A stretch of 64,000 bases of DNA from Noviherbaspirillum suwonense (GCF_900182955.1 NZ_FXUL01000014.1:1-64000); one strand, 5' to 3'; shown: positions 38,370-50,051, counted from the stretch's first letter. Notes: generated by a model not told the origin, from the letters alone. Made by a program: numbers and translations.

Positions 38370-38472
38370 CGTAGGGTGTAATAAGCGGAGCGCATCACAC
38401 CACTGGCCGATCAACCACCGTCGCCTCTTCGAAGCGAATGGTGTAATGCGCCTGCGCTTACTACACCCTACG
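38370..38472. repeat. 103-bp imperfect palindromic element
   Basis: The two ends are inverted copies of about 33 bp: CGTAGGGTGTAATAAGCGG at 38370-38388 and its near-complement ending at 38472. The arms continue through CGCATCACACC on one side and GGTGTAATGCGCC on the other, around a loop of about 38 bp. There is no gene inside. The arrangement resembles dispersed intergenic palindromes in proteobacteria (REP or MITE-like). It lies between the lectin-like lipoprotein and the esterase gene and may act as a terminator. Confidence 0.7.
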
Positions 38473-38521
38473 GATGTTCACCGCGCCTTGTGAATCGGGA
38501 CAGGTTTGCGCCGCCGCAGTC

Positions 38522-38557
38522 CCGTCGCGCAGCCGCCGCAAGTCGGCTGCGCGACGG
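38522..38557. repeat. Perfect 14-bp hairpin upstream of the esterase gene
   Basis: CCGTCGCGCAGCCG (38522-38535) and CGGCTGCGCGACGG (38544-38557) pair perfectly around an 8-nt loop. It is 158 bp before the carboxylesterase start, in a gap of nearly 400 bp (38323-38715) that also holds the 103-bp palindrome and no gene. It is not followed by a T tract on the plus strand. Confidence 0.55.
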
Positions 38558-38715
38558 AACGTTATCGTAAAAATACGGTAGGCAACAATTGCCTCTGGAA
38601 CCGGGATAAGATCGTTTCAGCCATTGCCGCTGGTCGCCACCATCAGCCGGCGGCAATGGCCACAAGAAAACCGGCATCAAAAAAGAGCCACTTCCCGTAT
38701 CCTGAGGAGACATCA

Positions 38716-40458
38716 ATGCAGTTCAAACGCTACGCGCGGCCGTTCGCGGCCGCCGCCATCGCCCTTCCCATGCTGGCTGCCTGCGGCGGCAGCGACAACA
38801 ACAACAACAGCGATCCGGCCACCCGCTCCACGCAATTCGGCCAGGTCACCGGCGTCAATGACGCCGGCGCCAGCGGCACGCTGTCCTGGAAAGGCATTCC
38901 CTATGCGAAGGCGCCGGTCGGCGCGCTGCGCTGGAAGGCCCCGGCCGATCCCGACGCATGGGCGACGGCGAAGTCGACCAAGTCCTTCGCCCCGGCCTGC
39001 GTGCAGTACGGCCGCATCTACGGCCCCGGCGCCAACAACACCTGGGACGCGACCGTCGGCACCACGCTGAACCAGGCGGTCGGCAGCGAGGATTGCCTGT
39101 ACCTGAATGTCTGGCGTCCCGCCTCCGACACCGGCAACCTGCCCGTCATCGTGTTCTACCACGGCGGCAGCAACGTCTCCGGCTATACCGCCGACCCGGT
39201 CTACGACGGCGCCAACCTGGCGCGCACCGCCAACGCGGTGGTGGTCACGGTCAATTTCCGCCTCGGCATCTTCGGCTTCATGAACCTGCCGCAGCTCAAG
39301 ACCGGCGACGCGTCCAATGATTCGGGCAACTTCGCCATCCTCGACAGCATCAAGGCGCTGCAGTTCGTCAACAAGAACATCGCCAGCTTCGGCGGCGACC
39401 CCAACAACGTGACGATCATGGGCCAGTCCGCCGGCGCCATCAACGTCTATGCGCTGCTGACCTCGCCGCAGATGGCCAATGCCAGCCCCAAGCTGTTCCA
39501 CAAGTCGGTGCCGCTGAGCGGCGGCCTGTCGCTGGCGTCCAACCTGCCGGCCGGCAGCATCCCCACGATGAGCCCGGCGTCCACTTACCTGGCGCAGGGC
39601 AACGCGCTGCTCAAGCAGGTGCTGGTCGCGGACGGCCGGGCGACCGACGCCACGGTCGATGCCTACATCGCGACCCAGACGCCGGCGCAGCTGGCTGACT
39701 ACATGCGCGCCAAGGACCCGGCGCTGCTGCTCAACGTCCTGCTGGGCAAGCTGGCCGCGCTGGGTCTCGCCGGCTCCGGCCCCATCCCCGACGGCACGGT
39801 GGTGCCGACCGATGCGATCGCCGCCATCAACGCCGGCAACTACGTAAAGGGCCCGGTCATGGCCGGCAATACCCGCGACGAGGGCAAGCTGTTCCCGTCC
39901 TTCCTGCCGCTGGTCGGCGGCTCCGGGAACGCCCGCATCGTCACCGACGCGCAGCTGGTCAGCACCCAGATCAACTACAAGCCGGATGCGGCGCCGCAGA
40001 TCGGCATCGAGCAGTGGATCGCCGCCAGCTACCTGCCGGTCGACAAGCCGGGCACGGGCTTCACCGCCGTCTCGCAGGAACTGAACCGCCGCTTCCTGCT
40101 GGCCAGCGCGATCAACATGCTCGACACGCTGAAGGCCAAGCAGCCCGAGGTCTGGTATTACCAGTTCAACTGGGACAAGGAGCCGGCGCCGTGGAACGAC
40201 ATCTACGGCGCAGCCCACCTGTTCGACCTGCCGTTCATCTTCGGCAATTTCGGCCCGTCCCTGATGGCCAACATCATGAACACCACCGCCAACCGCGGCG
40301 GCCGGCTGGACCTGTCCGATGCAATGATGAAGAGCCTGGGTTCCTTTGCCCGCACCGGCAACCCGAACGATGCGGCGCTGGGCGTGACCTGGCCCGCATG
40401 GCCGCGCAAGGTGATCTTCGACGCCTCGCTGACGGCGAAGGCGATCTCGGTCCAGTAA
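38716..40458 (+). CDS. Type-B carboxylesterase lipoprotein
   Basis: A 580-residue alpha/beta-hydrolase of the carboxylesterase/lipase type-B family. A signal peptide with lipobox LAAC (Cys23) and a Gly/Ser/Asn linker suggest anchoring to the outer membrane. The catalytic triad is visible: Ser in MGQSAGAINV, Glu in NTRDEGKLF and His in AAHLFDLPFIFG. The oxyanion loop FYHGGSNVSG is present. GAGGAGA precedes ATG 38716. A longer frame upstream would begin without the signal peptide and is rejected. The natural ester substrate is unknown. Confidence 0.88.
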   Translation: MQFKRYARPFAAAAIALPMLAACGGSDNNNNSDPATRSTQFGQVTGVNDAGASGTLSWKGIPYAKAPVGALRWKAPADPDAWATAKSTKSFAPACVQYGRIYGPGANNTWDATVGTTLNQAVGSEDCLYLNVWRPASDTGNLPVIVFYHGGSNVSGYTADPVYDGANLARTANAVVVTVNFRLGIFGFMNLPQLKTGDASNDSGNFAILDSIKALQFVNKNIASFGGDPNNVTIMGQSAGAINVYALLTSPQMANASPKLFHKSVPLSGGLSLASNLPAGSIPTMSPASTYLAQGNALLKQVLVADGRATDATVDAYIATQTPAQLADYMRAKDPALLLNVLLGKLAALGLAGSGPIPDGTVVPTDAIAAINAGNYVKGPVMAGNTRDEGKLFPSFLPLVGGSGNARIVTDAQLVSTQINYKPDAAPQIGIEQWIAASYLPVDKPGTGFTAVSQELNRRFLLASAINMLDTLKAKQPEVWYYQFNWDKEPAPWNDIYGAAHLFDLPFIFGNFGPSLMANIMNTTANRGGRLDLSDAMMKSLGSFARTGNPNDAALGVTWPAWPRKVIFDASLTAKAISVQ

Positions 40459-40483
40459 GAACGGGACCGGGAACGAAGCCTTC

Positions 40484-42630
<2,147 letters not shown>

Positions 42631-42631
<1 letters not shown>

Positions 42632-43071
42632 CACGCATGCTGGCCGCTGATGTAGTGTTCCAGCTGCTCGATGGTGAACTGCTGGTCCGAGATGATGTCC
42701 TTGACCAGGTCGCCCATCGAGATCAGGCCCACCAGCCGGTTGTGCTCGATGACGGGCAGGTGCCGCACGCGGCTGGTGGCCATCAGCGCCATGCAGTCCT
42801 CGTTGGTCTGCTGCGGCCTGACGTACAGCACGGTCGGGCTCATGATCTCGCGCACCGCGGTCTGGTCGGAGTTGCGGCCCATCAGGATCACCTTGCGCGC
42901 ATAGTCGCGCTCGGTGACCATGCCGACGATGGACTCGCCCTCCTTCACCACCAGCGCGCCTATGCCCTTCTCGGCCATGCGCCGTATCGCTTCCAGCACG
43001 GTTTCGTCGGGGCTGACCGCATGCACGTCGGCTGCGCCCTTTGCATGGAGTATCTGGGAAACGGTCTTCAT
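42631..43071 (-). CDS. Two-CBS-domain protein
   Basis: A 146-residue protein composed of a CBS pair: [36 protein letters not shown], then [25 protein letters not shown] (read as adjoining segments) and [18 protein letters not shown] pairs usually bind adenosyl nucleotides. The gene is coupled to the EF-G gene by a TGATG overlap, which ties its expression to a translation factor. The upstream 250 bp holds the divergent HU promoter region. Confidence 0.9.
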
Positions 43072-43322
43072 CGTTCATCCTTGGTCTGGTTGAAAATGCG
43101 GCGATTCCATCGGTTACCCAGTATAGACACTATCTCCGGTGCGTTGGATGCGGATCCAGCGGCTTTGGCCTGTATCAGGACGATGCGGCCAGCCGCGGAC
43201 ACGCGGCGATTGTCGCGCCGGGGCTGCATTGCGCCGCCCGCATGAAAAAATTGATCGATGGCACCTGTGCGCCGGCGGGATTCCGCTAAAATTCAATCCC
43301 CTCTATCTCACAGGCAAGCACC

Positions 43323-43607
43323 ATGAAAAAATCGGAAATGATCGACCATATCGCGCAGAACCACACGATCACCAAGGCGGAAGCCAGCCGCGTGCTCGAC
43401 ACCGTGATCGGCATCATCCACACGGACCTGCGCAAGGAAGGCCGCTGCGCGATCCCTGGCCTGGGCACGTTCAGCGTCACCAAGCGCGCGGCACGCACCG
43501 GCCGCAACCCGGCCACCGGCGAAAAGCTGAAGATCAAGGCCTCCAAGAATGCCCGCTTCAAGGCAGCGCCGGCGCTCAAGGAAGCAATCGCCAAGTTCAA
43601 GATCTAA
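43323..43607 (+). CDS. HU-family DNA-binding protein
   Basis: A 94-residue histone-like protein that bends and compacts DNA. It begins MKKSEMIDHIAQNHTITKAEA and has the beta-arm signature RTGRNPATGEKLKI with the intercalating Pro. The length and C-terminus (FKAAPALKEAIAKFKI) are typical of HU. A TAAAAT -10-like box lies about 32 bp before the ATG. A strong terminator follows at 43652-43679. Confidence 0.93.
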   Translation: MKKSEMIDHIAQNHTITKAEASRVLDTVIGIIHTDLRKEGRCAIPGLGTFSVTKRAARTGRNPATGEKLKIKASKNARFKAAPALKEAIAKFKI

Positions 43608-43651
43608 GCTCGACAGCCTTCGGGCGATGGCCTCCGGGCCGGCACCCTTCA

Positions 43652-43679
43652 CGCGGCGCAATGCGCCGCGTTTTCGTTT
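43652..43679 (+). terminator. Rho-independent terminator of the HU gene
   Basis: CGCGGCGCA (43652-43660) pairs with TGCGCCGCG (43662-43670), directly followed by TTTTCGTTT. It ends the HU transcript on the plus strand and lies a few bases from the stop of the convergent exported-protein gene. Confidence 0.8.
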
Positions 43680-43685
43680 GCGCCG

Positions 43686-44579
43686 TCAGCGCGGCTGCTG
43701 CTGGCGCTTGATCTCGGCGCGCTTCATTTCCATGTAGTCTTCCCGCTCCACTTCGTGCAGCTGCCGCGCATAGCGCTCGGTCGCGCTGAACCAGCTGCGC
43801 AGGCGGCGCTCCTGCTGCTCGCCGTTCGGCGCATCCATTTCCTTCAGGTAGGAATCGATCGCCAGGTAATAGCGCATGGTGTTGCGCTCGACCACGCCGC
43901 GCACGCCGCCGATGTAGGCCGGCTTGCCACCTTCGTTGCCGGTCACGGTGAAGCCCACCTTGCTTGCGCCCACCGTCGCCAGGTAACCCTGCATGCCGAT
44001 CTTGCCGGCCATGCCATACGAATACGAATAGGTCAGGTGCAGCAGCGTGCGGCGGCTGTCCACCGCGGCGGCCTCCACCAGGATCTTGTAATCGCTGGTG
44101 CCCATCGGCCCTTTCCCGGCCGTCATGCGCACGTCCATGTAGTCCGGGCCGGCGTCGGCCTTGTAGGTGAAGTCGACCCGGTAGGCCTGCTCCAGCTCTT
44201 CCGGCTCCTTCTTGCCGATGTAGACCGTCAGGCCCTGGCCGCCATTGACCTGCGCGGCGCGGCAGTACTTGGTGTTGAGATGCAGGATCAGGACGTCGCA
44301 CCACTGCTGCTGGGTGCGAAGCGCGGCAGCCACTTTCTCCAGCGGATAGTCGAGCAGCGCATAGGCCTCGCCCTTGAGCTGGCCGGGCGCTTCGGTCGAT
44401 TCGAGGAACAGCGGCTGGCCGTACTGGTTGCTGGCGAGCCGGGGCTTGAGTTCCGCATGCTTCTGGCGCAGCGTGTCGGCGGCGCCGGGATCCAGCGCAT
44501 GCGCGGCCGGCAGGGCAAGCAGGGAGGCGGCAAGGAAAGCGGCCTGGAACAGCCTGGAACAGCGTGACGGTCGGACCAT
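43686..44579 (-). CDS. Exported protein of unknown function (START-like?)
   Basis: A 297-residue protein with a signal peptide (about 1-28, ending AHA). The mature part has a PLEKVAAALRTQQQWCDVLI helix, then NTKYCRAAQ, TVYIGKKEPEELEQAYRVDF and a long strand-rich stretch. This layout, an N-terminal helix with alternating strands and conserved Trp and Cys, is reminiscent of START/SRPBCC-type lipid-binding folds, but no firm match can be claimed. It is transcribed away from the ClC transporter on the same strand. Confidence 0.6.
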   Translation of the reverse strand: MVRPSRCSRLFQAAFLAASLLALPAAHALDPGAADTLRQKHAELKPRLASNQYGQPLFLESTEAPGQLKGEAYALLDYPLEKVAAALRTQQQWCDVLILHLNTKYCRAAQVNGGQGLTVYIGKKEPEELEQAYRVDFTYKADAGPDYMDVRMTAGKGPMGTSDYKILVEAAAVDSRRTLLHLTYSYSYGMAGKIGMQGYLATVGASKVGFTVTGNEGGKPAYIGGVRGVVERNTMRYYLAIDSYLKEMDAPNGEQQERRLRSWFSATERYARQLHEVEREDYMEMKRAEIKRQQQPR

Positions 44580-44715
44580 GATGGAAATGGCGGCTGCCGC
44601 GGCGCATGCGATCGTTCAACAAGCACAGCACCGTGCCAACCGCGCCAGGAAATGGAAAGTGCGGATCATAGCCCCGTTGCCTGCGCCGGTCAGTACGACA
44701 GCGCACATGCCCGGG

Positions 44716-46449
44716 CTATACGCCGCCGCTCAGCCGGACATAGGCGTCGAGCAGGGAAGTCTTGTGCACCGCGCCGAGCAGCACCGGGTCGTCGTCCGCG
44801 CGCACCACTGGCAGCCGTTCGCCCTGGTGCGTCATGAAATGCTCGAGCGCATTGCCCAGCGACATGTCCGGCGTCAGCGGCCTAATGTCCTGGCAGACGA
44901 AGTCGGCGGCAGTCTTGTCCGGCTGGCCGTGGCCGGTGAGCAGGTCATGGCTGATGTCCTTCAGCGCCACCACGCCGCAGTAGCGCTGCGCCGCGTCGAC
45001 GATATAGATGTACTTCACCGGGTGTTCCACGAAGACCTGCATCAGGCTGGCGATGCTGGCGTCGAGCGGCATCACCGTGACGGCGGGCTGGATCAGCTCG
45101 CCCAGCCGGATCGCCTTCAGCCGCAGCCTTTCCTGCTCGGCGCGGTTGCGGCGTATCGTGATCTCGTACATCGACTGCTCGTCGACCGAGCGCGCGACGA
45201 AGTAGGCGACCACGCAGCACAGGATCAGCGGCAGCATCACCTGGTAGCTCAGCGTCATCTCGAAGATCATCAGGATGGCCATCAGCGGCGCGCTGGTGGC
45301 CGCGGCCAGGAATGCGCCCATGCCGACGATCGCATAGGCGAACGGCGCGGAGGTCGCGCCCGGCCACAGCGCCTGCGCGAGCTGGCCGAACAGGCAGCCC
45401 ACCACCGCGCCGAAGAACAGCGTCGGCGTGAAGATGCCGCCGATCGCGCCGGAACCCACGGTCATCGCCGTGGCCGCCACCTTCAGCGCCAGCACCGCCA
45501 GCAGCATGGTCCACGGCCACGGGTTATGCAGCAGCGCATTGACGACCTCGTAGCCGTTGCCCCAGATTTCCGGCATCAGCAGCGACATCAGCCCGACCAG
45601 CAGCCCGCCGACGCCCAGGCGCAGCGGCAGCGGCAGCTTGCTGCGGCCGAACAGCCGGCGCGACAGGTCGAGCAGCTGCAGCAGGCGCGGCGCCAGCACC
45701 CCGGCCAGGATGCCCAGCCCGATGAAGAGGATGACTTCGGCGCCGGAAACGGCCGGGAACACCGGCATTTCATACGGCGGCGCGTAGCCCGCCAGTTCGC
45801 GCATCATGATGTTGGCCGTCACCGACGCCACCAGGATGGGGCCGAAGCTCTGCATCGCGATCGACCCGAGCACGATCTCGGTCACGAAGACGGCGCCGGC
45901 GATCGGCGCGTTGTAGGCGGAGGTAATGCCGGCCGCCGCGCCGCAAGCCACCAGCAGGCGCAGCCGCGCCGGGTCGAAACGCAGCCACTGCCCGGTCAGC
46001 GACGAGCACAGCGCGGCCAGCTGGATCATCGAACCTTCGCGGCCGATCGAGCCGCCGCTGGCGATGGTGCACATCGACGACAGGCTGCGCAGCAGGCTTT
46101 GCCGCACCGGGATGCGGCCGTCGCCGATGGCGATGGCTTCCATGTAGTCGGGCTTGGTTTCGCCGGTGTCGGTGCGCCGCGCCCATGCCAGCAGCAGCCC
46201 GGCGACGACGCCGCCCAGCGTCGGTATGGCGATGCGCAGCGGCCAGTCGAGGCCGCGCGCCATGTCGACCAGGCTGACGGTCTTTCCCACCATCAGCCAT
46301 TGCAGGCCGTTGATGCCTTCGCGAAATGCGATGGTGGCGCTGGCGCCGACTACCCCGGCCAATGCGGCCCATAGCAGCATTGCGTGGGAGTCGGACCAGC
46401 GCAGTCCGCGCGCGACGGAAGCGCGCAAGCCGGAAAAAGAGGGCGGCAT
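44716..46449 (-). CDS. ClC-family chloride channel/antiporter with CBS domains
   Basis: About 577 residues. The ClC core has the SGGSIGREGS loop (standard GREGP, here with Ser) carrying the external gating Glu, and the GAIGGIFTPTLFFG filter segment. Ten or more helices are followed by a C-terminal CBS pair (about 440-570). The other filter loop reads GDGRIPV rather than GSGIP, so ion selectivity may differ. ATG 46449 is used; the upstream in-frame TTG at 46458 is less likely. ClcB-like proteins exchange or conduct chloride across the inner membrane. Confidence 0.88.
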   Translation of the reverse strand: MPPSFSGLRASVARGLRWSDSHAMLLWAALAGVVGASATIAFREGINGLQWLMVGKTVSLVDMARGLDWPLRIAIPTLGGVVAGLLLAWARRTDTGETKPDYMEAIAIGDGRIPVRQSLLRSLSSMCTIASGGSIGREGSMIQLAALCSSLTGQWLRFDPARLRLLVACGAAAGITSAYNAPIAGAVFVTEIVLGSIAMQSFGPILVASVTANIMMRELAGYAPPYEMPVFPAVSGAEVILFIGLGILAGVLAPRLLQLLDLSRRLFGRSKLPLPLRLGVGGLLVGLMSLLMPEIWGNGYEVVNALLHNPWPWTMLLAVLALKVAATAMTVGSGAIGGIFTPTLFFGAVVGCLFGQLAQALWPGATSAPFAYAIVGMGAFLAAATSAPLMAILMIFEMTLSYQVMLPLILCCVVAYFVARSVDEQSMYEITIRRNRAEQERLRLKAIRLGELIQPAVTVMPLDASIASLMQVFVEHPVKYIYIVDAAQRYCGVVALKDISHDLLTGHGQPDKTAADFVCQDIRPLTPDMSLGNALEHFMTHQGERLPVVRADDDPVLLGAVHKTSLLDAYVRLSGGV

Positions 46450-46582
46450 GTTGAACAAGACGGGTCCTTTGCTGGTTGTCTGGCGTCGATGTTGCCCGGC
46501 GGGGCACGTTTTCCTGTCGACACTTTAACCCAGCCTGACGCCGCTTACGCCATCTGCGGGCGACCGCCGCTGCCGGACGCGC

Positions 46583-48793
46583 TCAGAAGTCCAGCGTCGC
46601 CGACACCGTCAGCGTGCGCGGCGCGCCCAGCACCAGGTAGCCGGAGCCGGGATAGCCGCCTGCCGATGCCCAGTAGTCGCGGTTGGTGAGGTTCTCGACC
46701 TGGCCGCGCAGGGTCAGCGCCTGTTTGCCCAGGCTGGTGACGTAGCGCACGCCGGCATCGACGCGCCGCCATGACGGCACTTTCTGCGTGTTGGCGGCGT
46801 CGGCATATTGCGACGCGGTATGCAGCACGCGCCCGCTCAGGCTCAGGCCGCGCACGCCGGGCACGTCCCATTCGGCGCTGAGGTTGGCCTGCAGGTCCGG
46901 CGTGCCGATCACATCCTTGCCATCGTTGGCGCCGCTGGCCGTGCGGCGCTGCTTGGCGTCGAGCAGGGTCAGGCCGCCCAGCAGGCGCAGGCCGCGGACC
47001 GGCGCGCCGTACACCGTGAACTCGGCGCCCCGGTTGCGCTGCTCGCCGTCGATGCCGAAGATGTTGCTGCCGTTCAGCACGCCCATCGGCTGCGAGGTTG
47101 TAAACAGCGCCAGGTTCATCCCGTAGGTGCCGGCATCGTACTTGGCACCGATCTCCTTCTGCTTCGAACGGTAAGGCGCGAACACTTCGCCGGCATTGAG
47201 CGCGGTGCCGCCGGCGACCGGGCCCTTGGTCAGCGACTCGATATAGTTCGCGTAGAGCGACAGGTTCTGCATCGGCTTGAACACCACGCCGGCCACCGGC
47301 GTCACCGCGCTCTTGTCGTAATTCGCGGTCTCGGCGCCGCTGGTGTAGTCGTAGCCTTTTTCCTTGATGGTCTGGCGCCGCGCGCCCACCGTCAGCAGCA
47401 GCCGGTCCTGGGCGAAGGACAGCGTATCGACCAGCGCGATGCTGGACAGTTCGCTCTTCTGGGTCAGCAAGGGATCGGACAGCACGCCGCCGACAAAGAA
47501 ATCGGCCGCGGGCGCCGCCACCGACACCGGCGAATAGATATTCGATGCGAAGCCGGCGAAGTCGCTGATGGCATAGGCATTGCGCGACTTCAGCGTGAAG
47601 GTCGATGCGGTGGCGCTCAGCGCGTGGCCGACGTCGCCGGTGCGCAGCTTGCCGCGGATGCCGACTTCGCCGGTGGTCACGGTGTCGCGGCGGGCATTGT
47701 CGAAGCGGTAGGTGCTGGTGTCGCCGGCGGCGCTGGTCGCCGTGGTATTGGCCAGGCTGTTGTTCTCGCTGCCGCGCCGCGCGCCGGCGGCGGCCCAGGC
47801 GGTAACGTCCGGCGCCAGGTCGAACTCGCCGCGCACGGTGCCGAAGGTGTCGCGCTCGTTGGAATAGACCCAGGGCTGGGAGAAATTGGATGATGCATCC
47901 GGCGCGCCCGGCACCGCGATGCCGGGCGCCAGCAGCAGGCTGGGGCGGGACTGGTCCAGCTTGTGCTCCTGGAAGCCGACGTCCGCCGACAGCCGGAAGT
48001 CGCGGCCGCGGTGGTCCAGCCCGACCGAGGCCACGCTCAGCTGGCGCTCTTCATTGTCGATCGCGGTGTCGCCGCTGCGGCGCACCAGGTTGACGCGGAT
48101 GCCGGTGCTGTTGTCCGGGCCGAAGCGGCGCGCAAGGTCGGTCGCCAGATAGGCCTGGCCGCCGCTGTCGACGCCGGCGGTGACCTGCGTCAGCGGGTCA
48201 TTGGGCGCGCGCTTGGGCACCAGGTTGATCGCGCCGCCGATGCCGCCGCCGCCCGGCGTCGCGCCGTTGATGAAGGTATTGGCGCCGCGCAGCACTTCCA
48301 CCCTTTCCAGCAATTCGGTGGCGACGAACTGCCGCGGCAACAGTCCGTACAGGCCATTGTAGGCGAGGTCGTCCGAGTTCACCGGAAAGCCCCGGATCAT
48401 GTACAGCTCCTGGTAATTGCCGAAGCCGCGCGCGACCCGCACTGTCGGGTCGTTCTGCAGCACGTCGGCGATGCTGCGGGTCTGCTGGTCCTGCATCAGG
48501 GTCTGGGTATAGACGGTGCTGCTGAACGGCGCATTCATCTGGTCGACATTGCCCAGCACGCCCAGCCGCCCGCCGCGCGCAACCTGTCCGCCCGGATACT
48601 CGGCCGGCAAGCCGCTGGCCGTGGCGTCCGCGGACACGTTGACATTCACGGTGGGCATGGTCTGGATGGCGGCGGGATCGGCGGCCGGCGCGGCGGGCTG
48701 GGCCTGGACTTGAACCTGGGCCTGGGCCAGGCTGCAGGACAGCACCAGCACGGCAAGGCTGATGGCGGAAGGCTTGAATTTAGGGAAGGACAT
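46583..48793 (-). CDS. TonB-dependent siderophore receptor
   Basis: A 736-residue outer-membrane receptor. The signal peptide ends near residue 26 (LAQA). The plug domain has DVLQNDPTVRVARGFGNYQE, MIRGFPVNSDDLAYNGLYG and a VEVLRGANTFINGATPGGGG segment, followed by a beta-barrel with a C-terminal aromatic residue (VSATLDF). A TonB box is not obvious, although TMPTVNVN near the mature N-terminus is a candidate. The ATG at 48793 gives the signal peptide; longer frames upstream cross the Fur box. It is divergent from the PepSY gene and predicted to be iron-regulated. Confidence 0.9.
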   Translation of the reverse strand: MSFPKFKPSAISLAVLVLSCSLAQAQVQVQAQPAAPAADPAAIQTMPTVNVNVSADATASGLPAEYPGGQVARGGRLGVLGNVDQMNAPFSSTVYTQTLMQDQQTRSIADVLQNDPTVRVARGFGNYQELYMIRGFPVNSDDLAYNGLYGLLPRQFVATELLERVEVLRGANTFINGATPGGGGIGGAINLVPKRAPNDPLTQVTAGVDSGGQAYLATDLARRFGPDNSTGIRVNLVRRSGDTAIDNEERQLSVASVGLDHRGRDFRLSADVGFQEHKLDQSRPSLLLAPGIAVPGAPDASSNFSQPWVYSNERDTFGTVRGEFDLAPDVTAWAAAGARRGSENNSLANTTATSAAGDTSTYRFDNARRDTVTTGEVGIRGKLRTGDVGHALSATASTFTLKSRNAYAISDFAGFASNIYSPVSVAAPAADFFVGGVLSDPLLTQKSELSSIALVDTLSFAQDRLLLTVGARRQTIKEKGYDYTSGAETANYDKSAVTPVAGVVFKPMQNLSLYANYIESLTKGPVAGGTALNAGEVFAPYRSKQKEIGAKYDAGTYGMNLALFTTSQPMGVLNGSNIFGIDGEQRNRGAEFTVYGAPVRGLRLLGGLTLLDAKQRRTASGANDGKDVIGTPDLQANLSAEWDVPGVRGLSLSGRVLHTASQYADAANTQKVPSWRRVDAGVRYVTSLGKQALTLRGQVENLTNRDYWASAGGYPGSGYLVLGAPRTLTVSATLDF

Positions 48794-48819
48794 GGCGGCG
48801 GATTTGAGTAAATCTAAAT

Positions 48820-48837
48820 GAGAATGATTATTATTAT
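48820..48837. promoter_or_regulatory. Fur box shared by the receptor and PepSY genes
   Basis: GAGAATGATTATTATTAT is three NATWAT-type hexamers in a row, matching the Fur-box pattern. It lies 26 bp from the receptor start and 50 bp from the PepSY start, in the divergent interval, and predicts iron-responsive control of both. Confidence 0.75.
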
Positions 48838-48887
48838 AGAATGCGACTTTACCGCAAGCAATCGAAAATCCATCCCGAACGACAATC

Positions 48888-50051
48888 ATGACTTCCGCTT
48901 CCCTCCGCCGCTGGTCCTGGGTTCACAAATGGAGCAGCCTGGTCTGCACCGCCTTCATGCTGCTGCTGTGCCTCACCGGCCTGCCGCTGATCTTCCATCA
49001 CCAGATCGGGCACTTGCTGGGCACCGAGGTCGAGGCGCCCGCGCTGCCGGCCGGCACGCCGCGCGTCAGCCTCGACCGGGTAATGGAAGTGGCGATCGGC
49101 CGCTATCCAGGCAAGCAAGGCATGTTCGTGTCGCAGGAACCGGACGACGACCGCATCTGGTACGTGACGCTGGCCGATACGCCGACCTCTGCCAGCGACC
49201 TGAAGCAGGTCGCCGTCGACGCCCGCACGGGCCAGGCGCTGGCCGAACCCAAGCTCGACGAGGGCATCATGCACATCATCCACAGCCTGCACGTGGACCT
49301 CTTCGCCGGCCTGCCGGGCACCCTTTTCCTCGGTTTCATGGGCCTGCTGCTGATGGCCGCCATCGTCTCGGGCGTGGTGCTGTATGCGCCGTTCATGCGC
49401 AAGCTCGACTTCGGCACGGTCCGGCACGACCATGCGCCGCGCACGCGCTGGCTGGACCTGCACAACATGCTGGGCATCGTCACGCTGGCATGGGCGTCGG
49501 TGGTGACGCTGACCGGCATCATCAATACGCTGGCCGACCCGGTGATCGACCTCTGGCGCAATGACCAGGTCAGCCAGATGACCGCGCAGTACAAGGGCCT
49601 GCCGCCGCCCGAGCGCCTGGGATCGCTGCAGGCGGCGCTGGATGCGGCCGTCCTGGCGCAACCCGGCATGACGGTGCGCTTCATCGCCTTCCCCGGCACG
49701 ACCTTCTCCAGCCCGCATCATTACGGCGTGTTCCTGCGCGGCGATGCGCCATTGACGGCGCGGCTGTTCACCCCGGTGCTGGTCGATGCGCAGACAACGA
49801 AAGTGACCGACAGCCGCCCGCTGCCGTGGTACGTGTCGGCGCTCCTGCTGTCGCAGCCGCTGCATTTCGGCGACTACGGCGGGCTGGCGATGCAACTACT
49901 ATGGGCGGCGCTCGACATCGCCACCATCATCGTGCTGGGCAGCGGACTCTACCTGTGGCTGCGGCGCGGCCCGCGCAGGCCGGCGAAGGCGGGCGCGGCA
50001 ATGGCCAGCCCGGAACGGCTGCCGGTCGATGCAGAGGAGATGGAGCGATGA
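48888..50051 (+). CDS. PepSY-associated transmembrane protein (ferric reductase type)
   Basis: A 387-residue inner-membrane protein of the PepSY_TM family. The membrane segments are at about 17-38, about 148-168, about 200-222 and about 345-362. A periplasmic region after the first helix carries the PepSY-like RIWYVTLAD segment. Conserved His residues (WVHKWSS, HSLHVDL, LDLHNMLG and LHFGDYGG) could bind haem. Members often sit beside TonB siderophore receptors and are thought to help release iron in the periplasm. It is divergent from such a receptor here and shares its Fur box. Confidence 0.88.
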   Translation: MTSASLRRWSWVHKWSSLVCTAFMLLLCLTGLPLIFHHQIGHLLGTEVEAPALPAGTPRVSLDRVMEVAIGRYPGKQGMFVSQEPDDDRIWYVTLADTPTSASDLKQVAVDARTGQALAEPKLDEGIMHIIHSLHVDLFAGLPGTLFLGFMGLLLMAAIVSGVVLYAPFMRKLDFGTVRHDHAPRTRWLDLHNMLGIVTLAWASVVTLTGIINTLADPVIDLWRNDQVSQMTAQYKGLPPPERLGSLQAALDAAVLAQPGMTVRFIAFPGTTFSSPHHYGVFLRGDAPLTARLFTPVLVDAQTTKVTDSRPLPWYVSALLLSQPLHFGDYGGLAMQLLWAALDIATIIVLGSGLYLWLRRGPRRPAKAGAAMASPERLPVDAEEMER

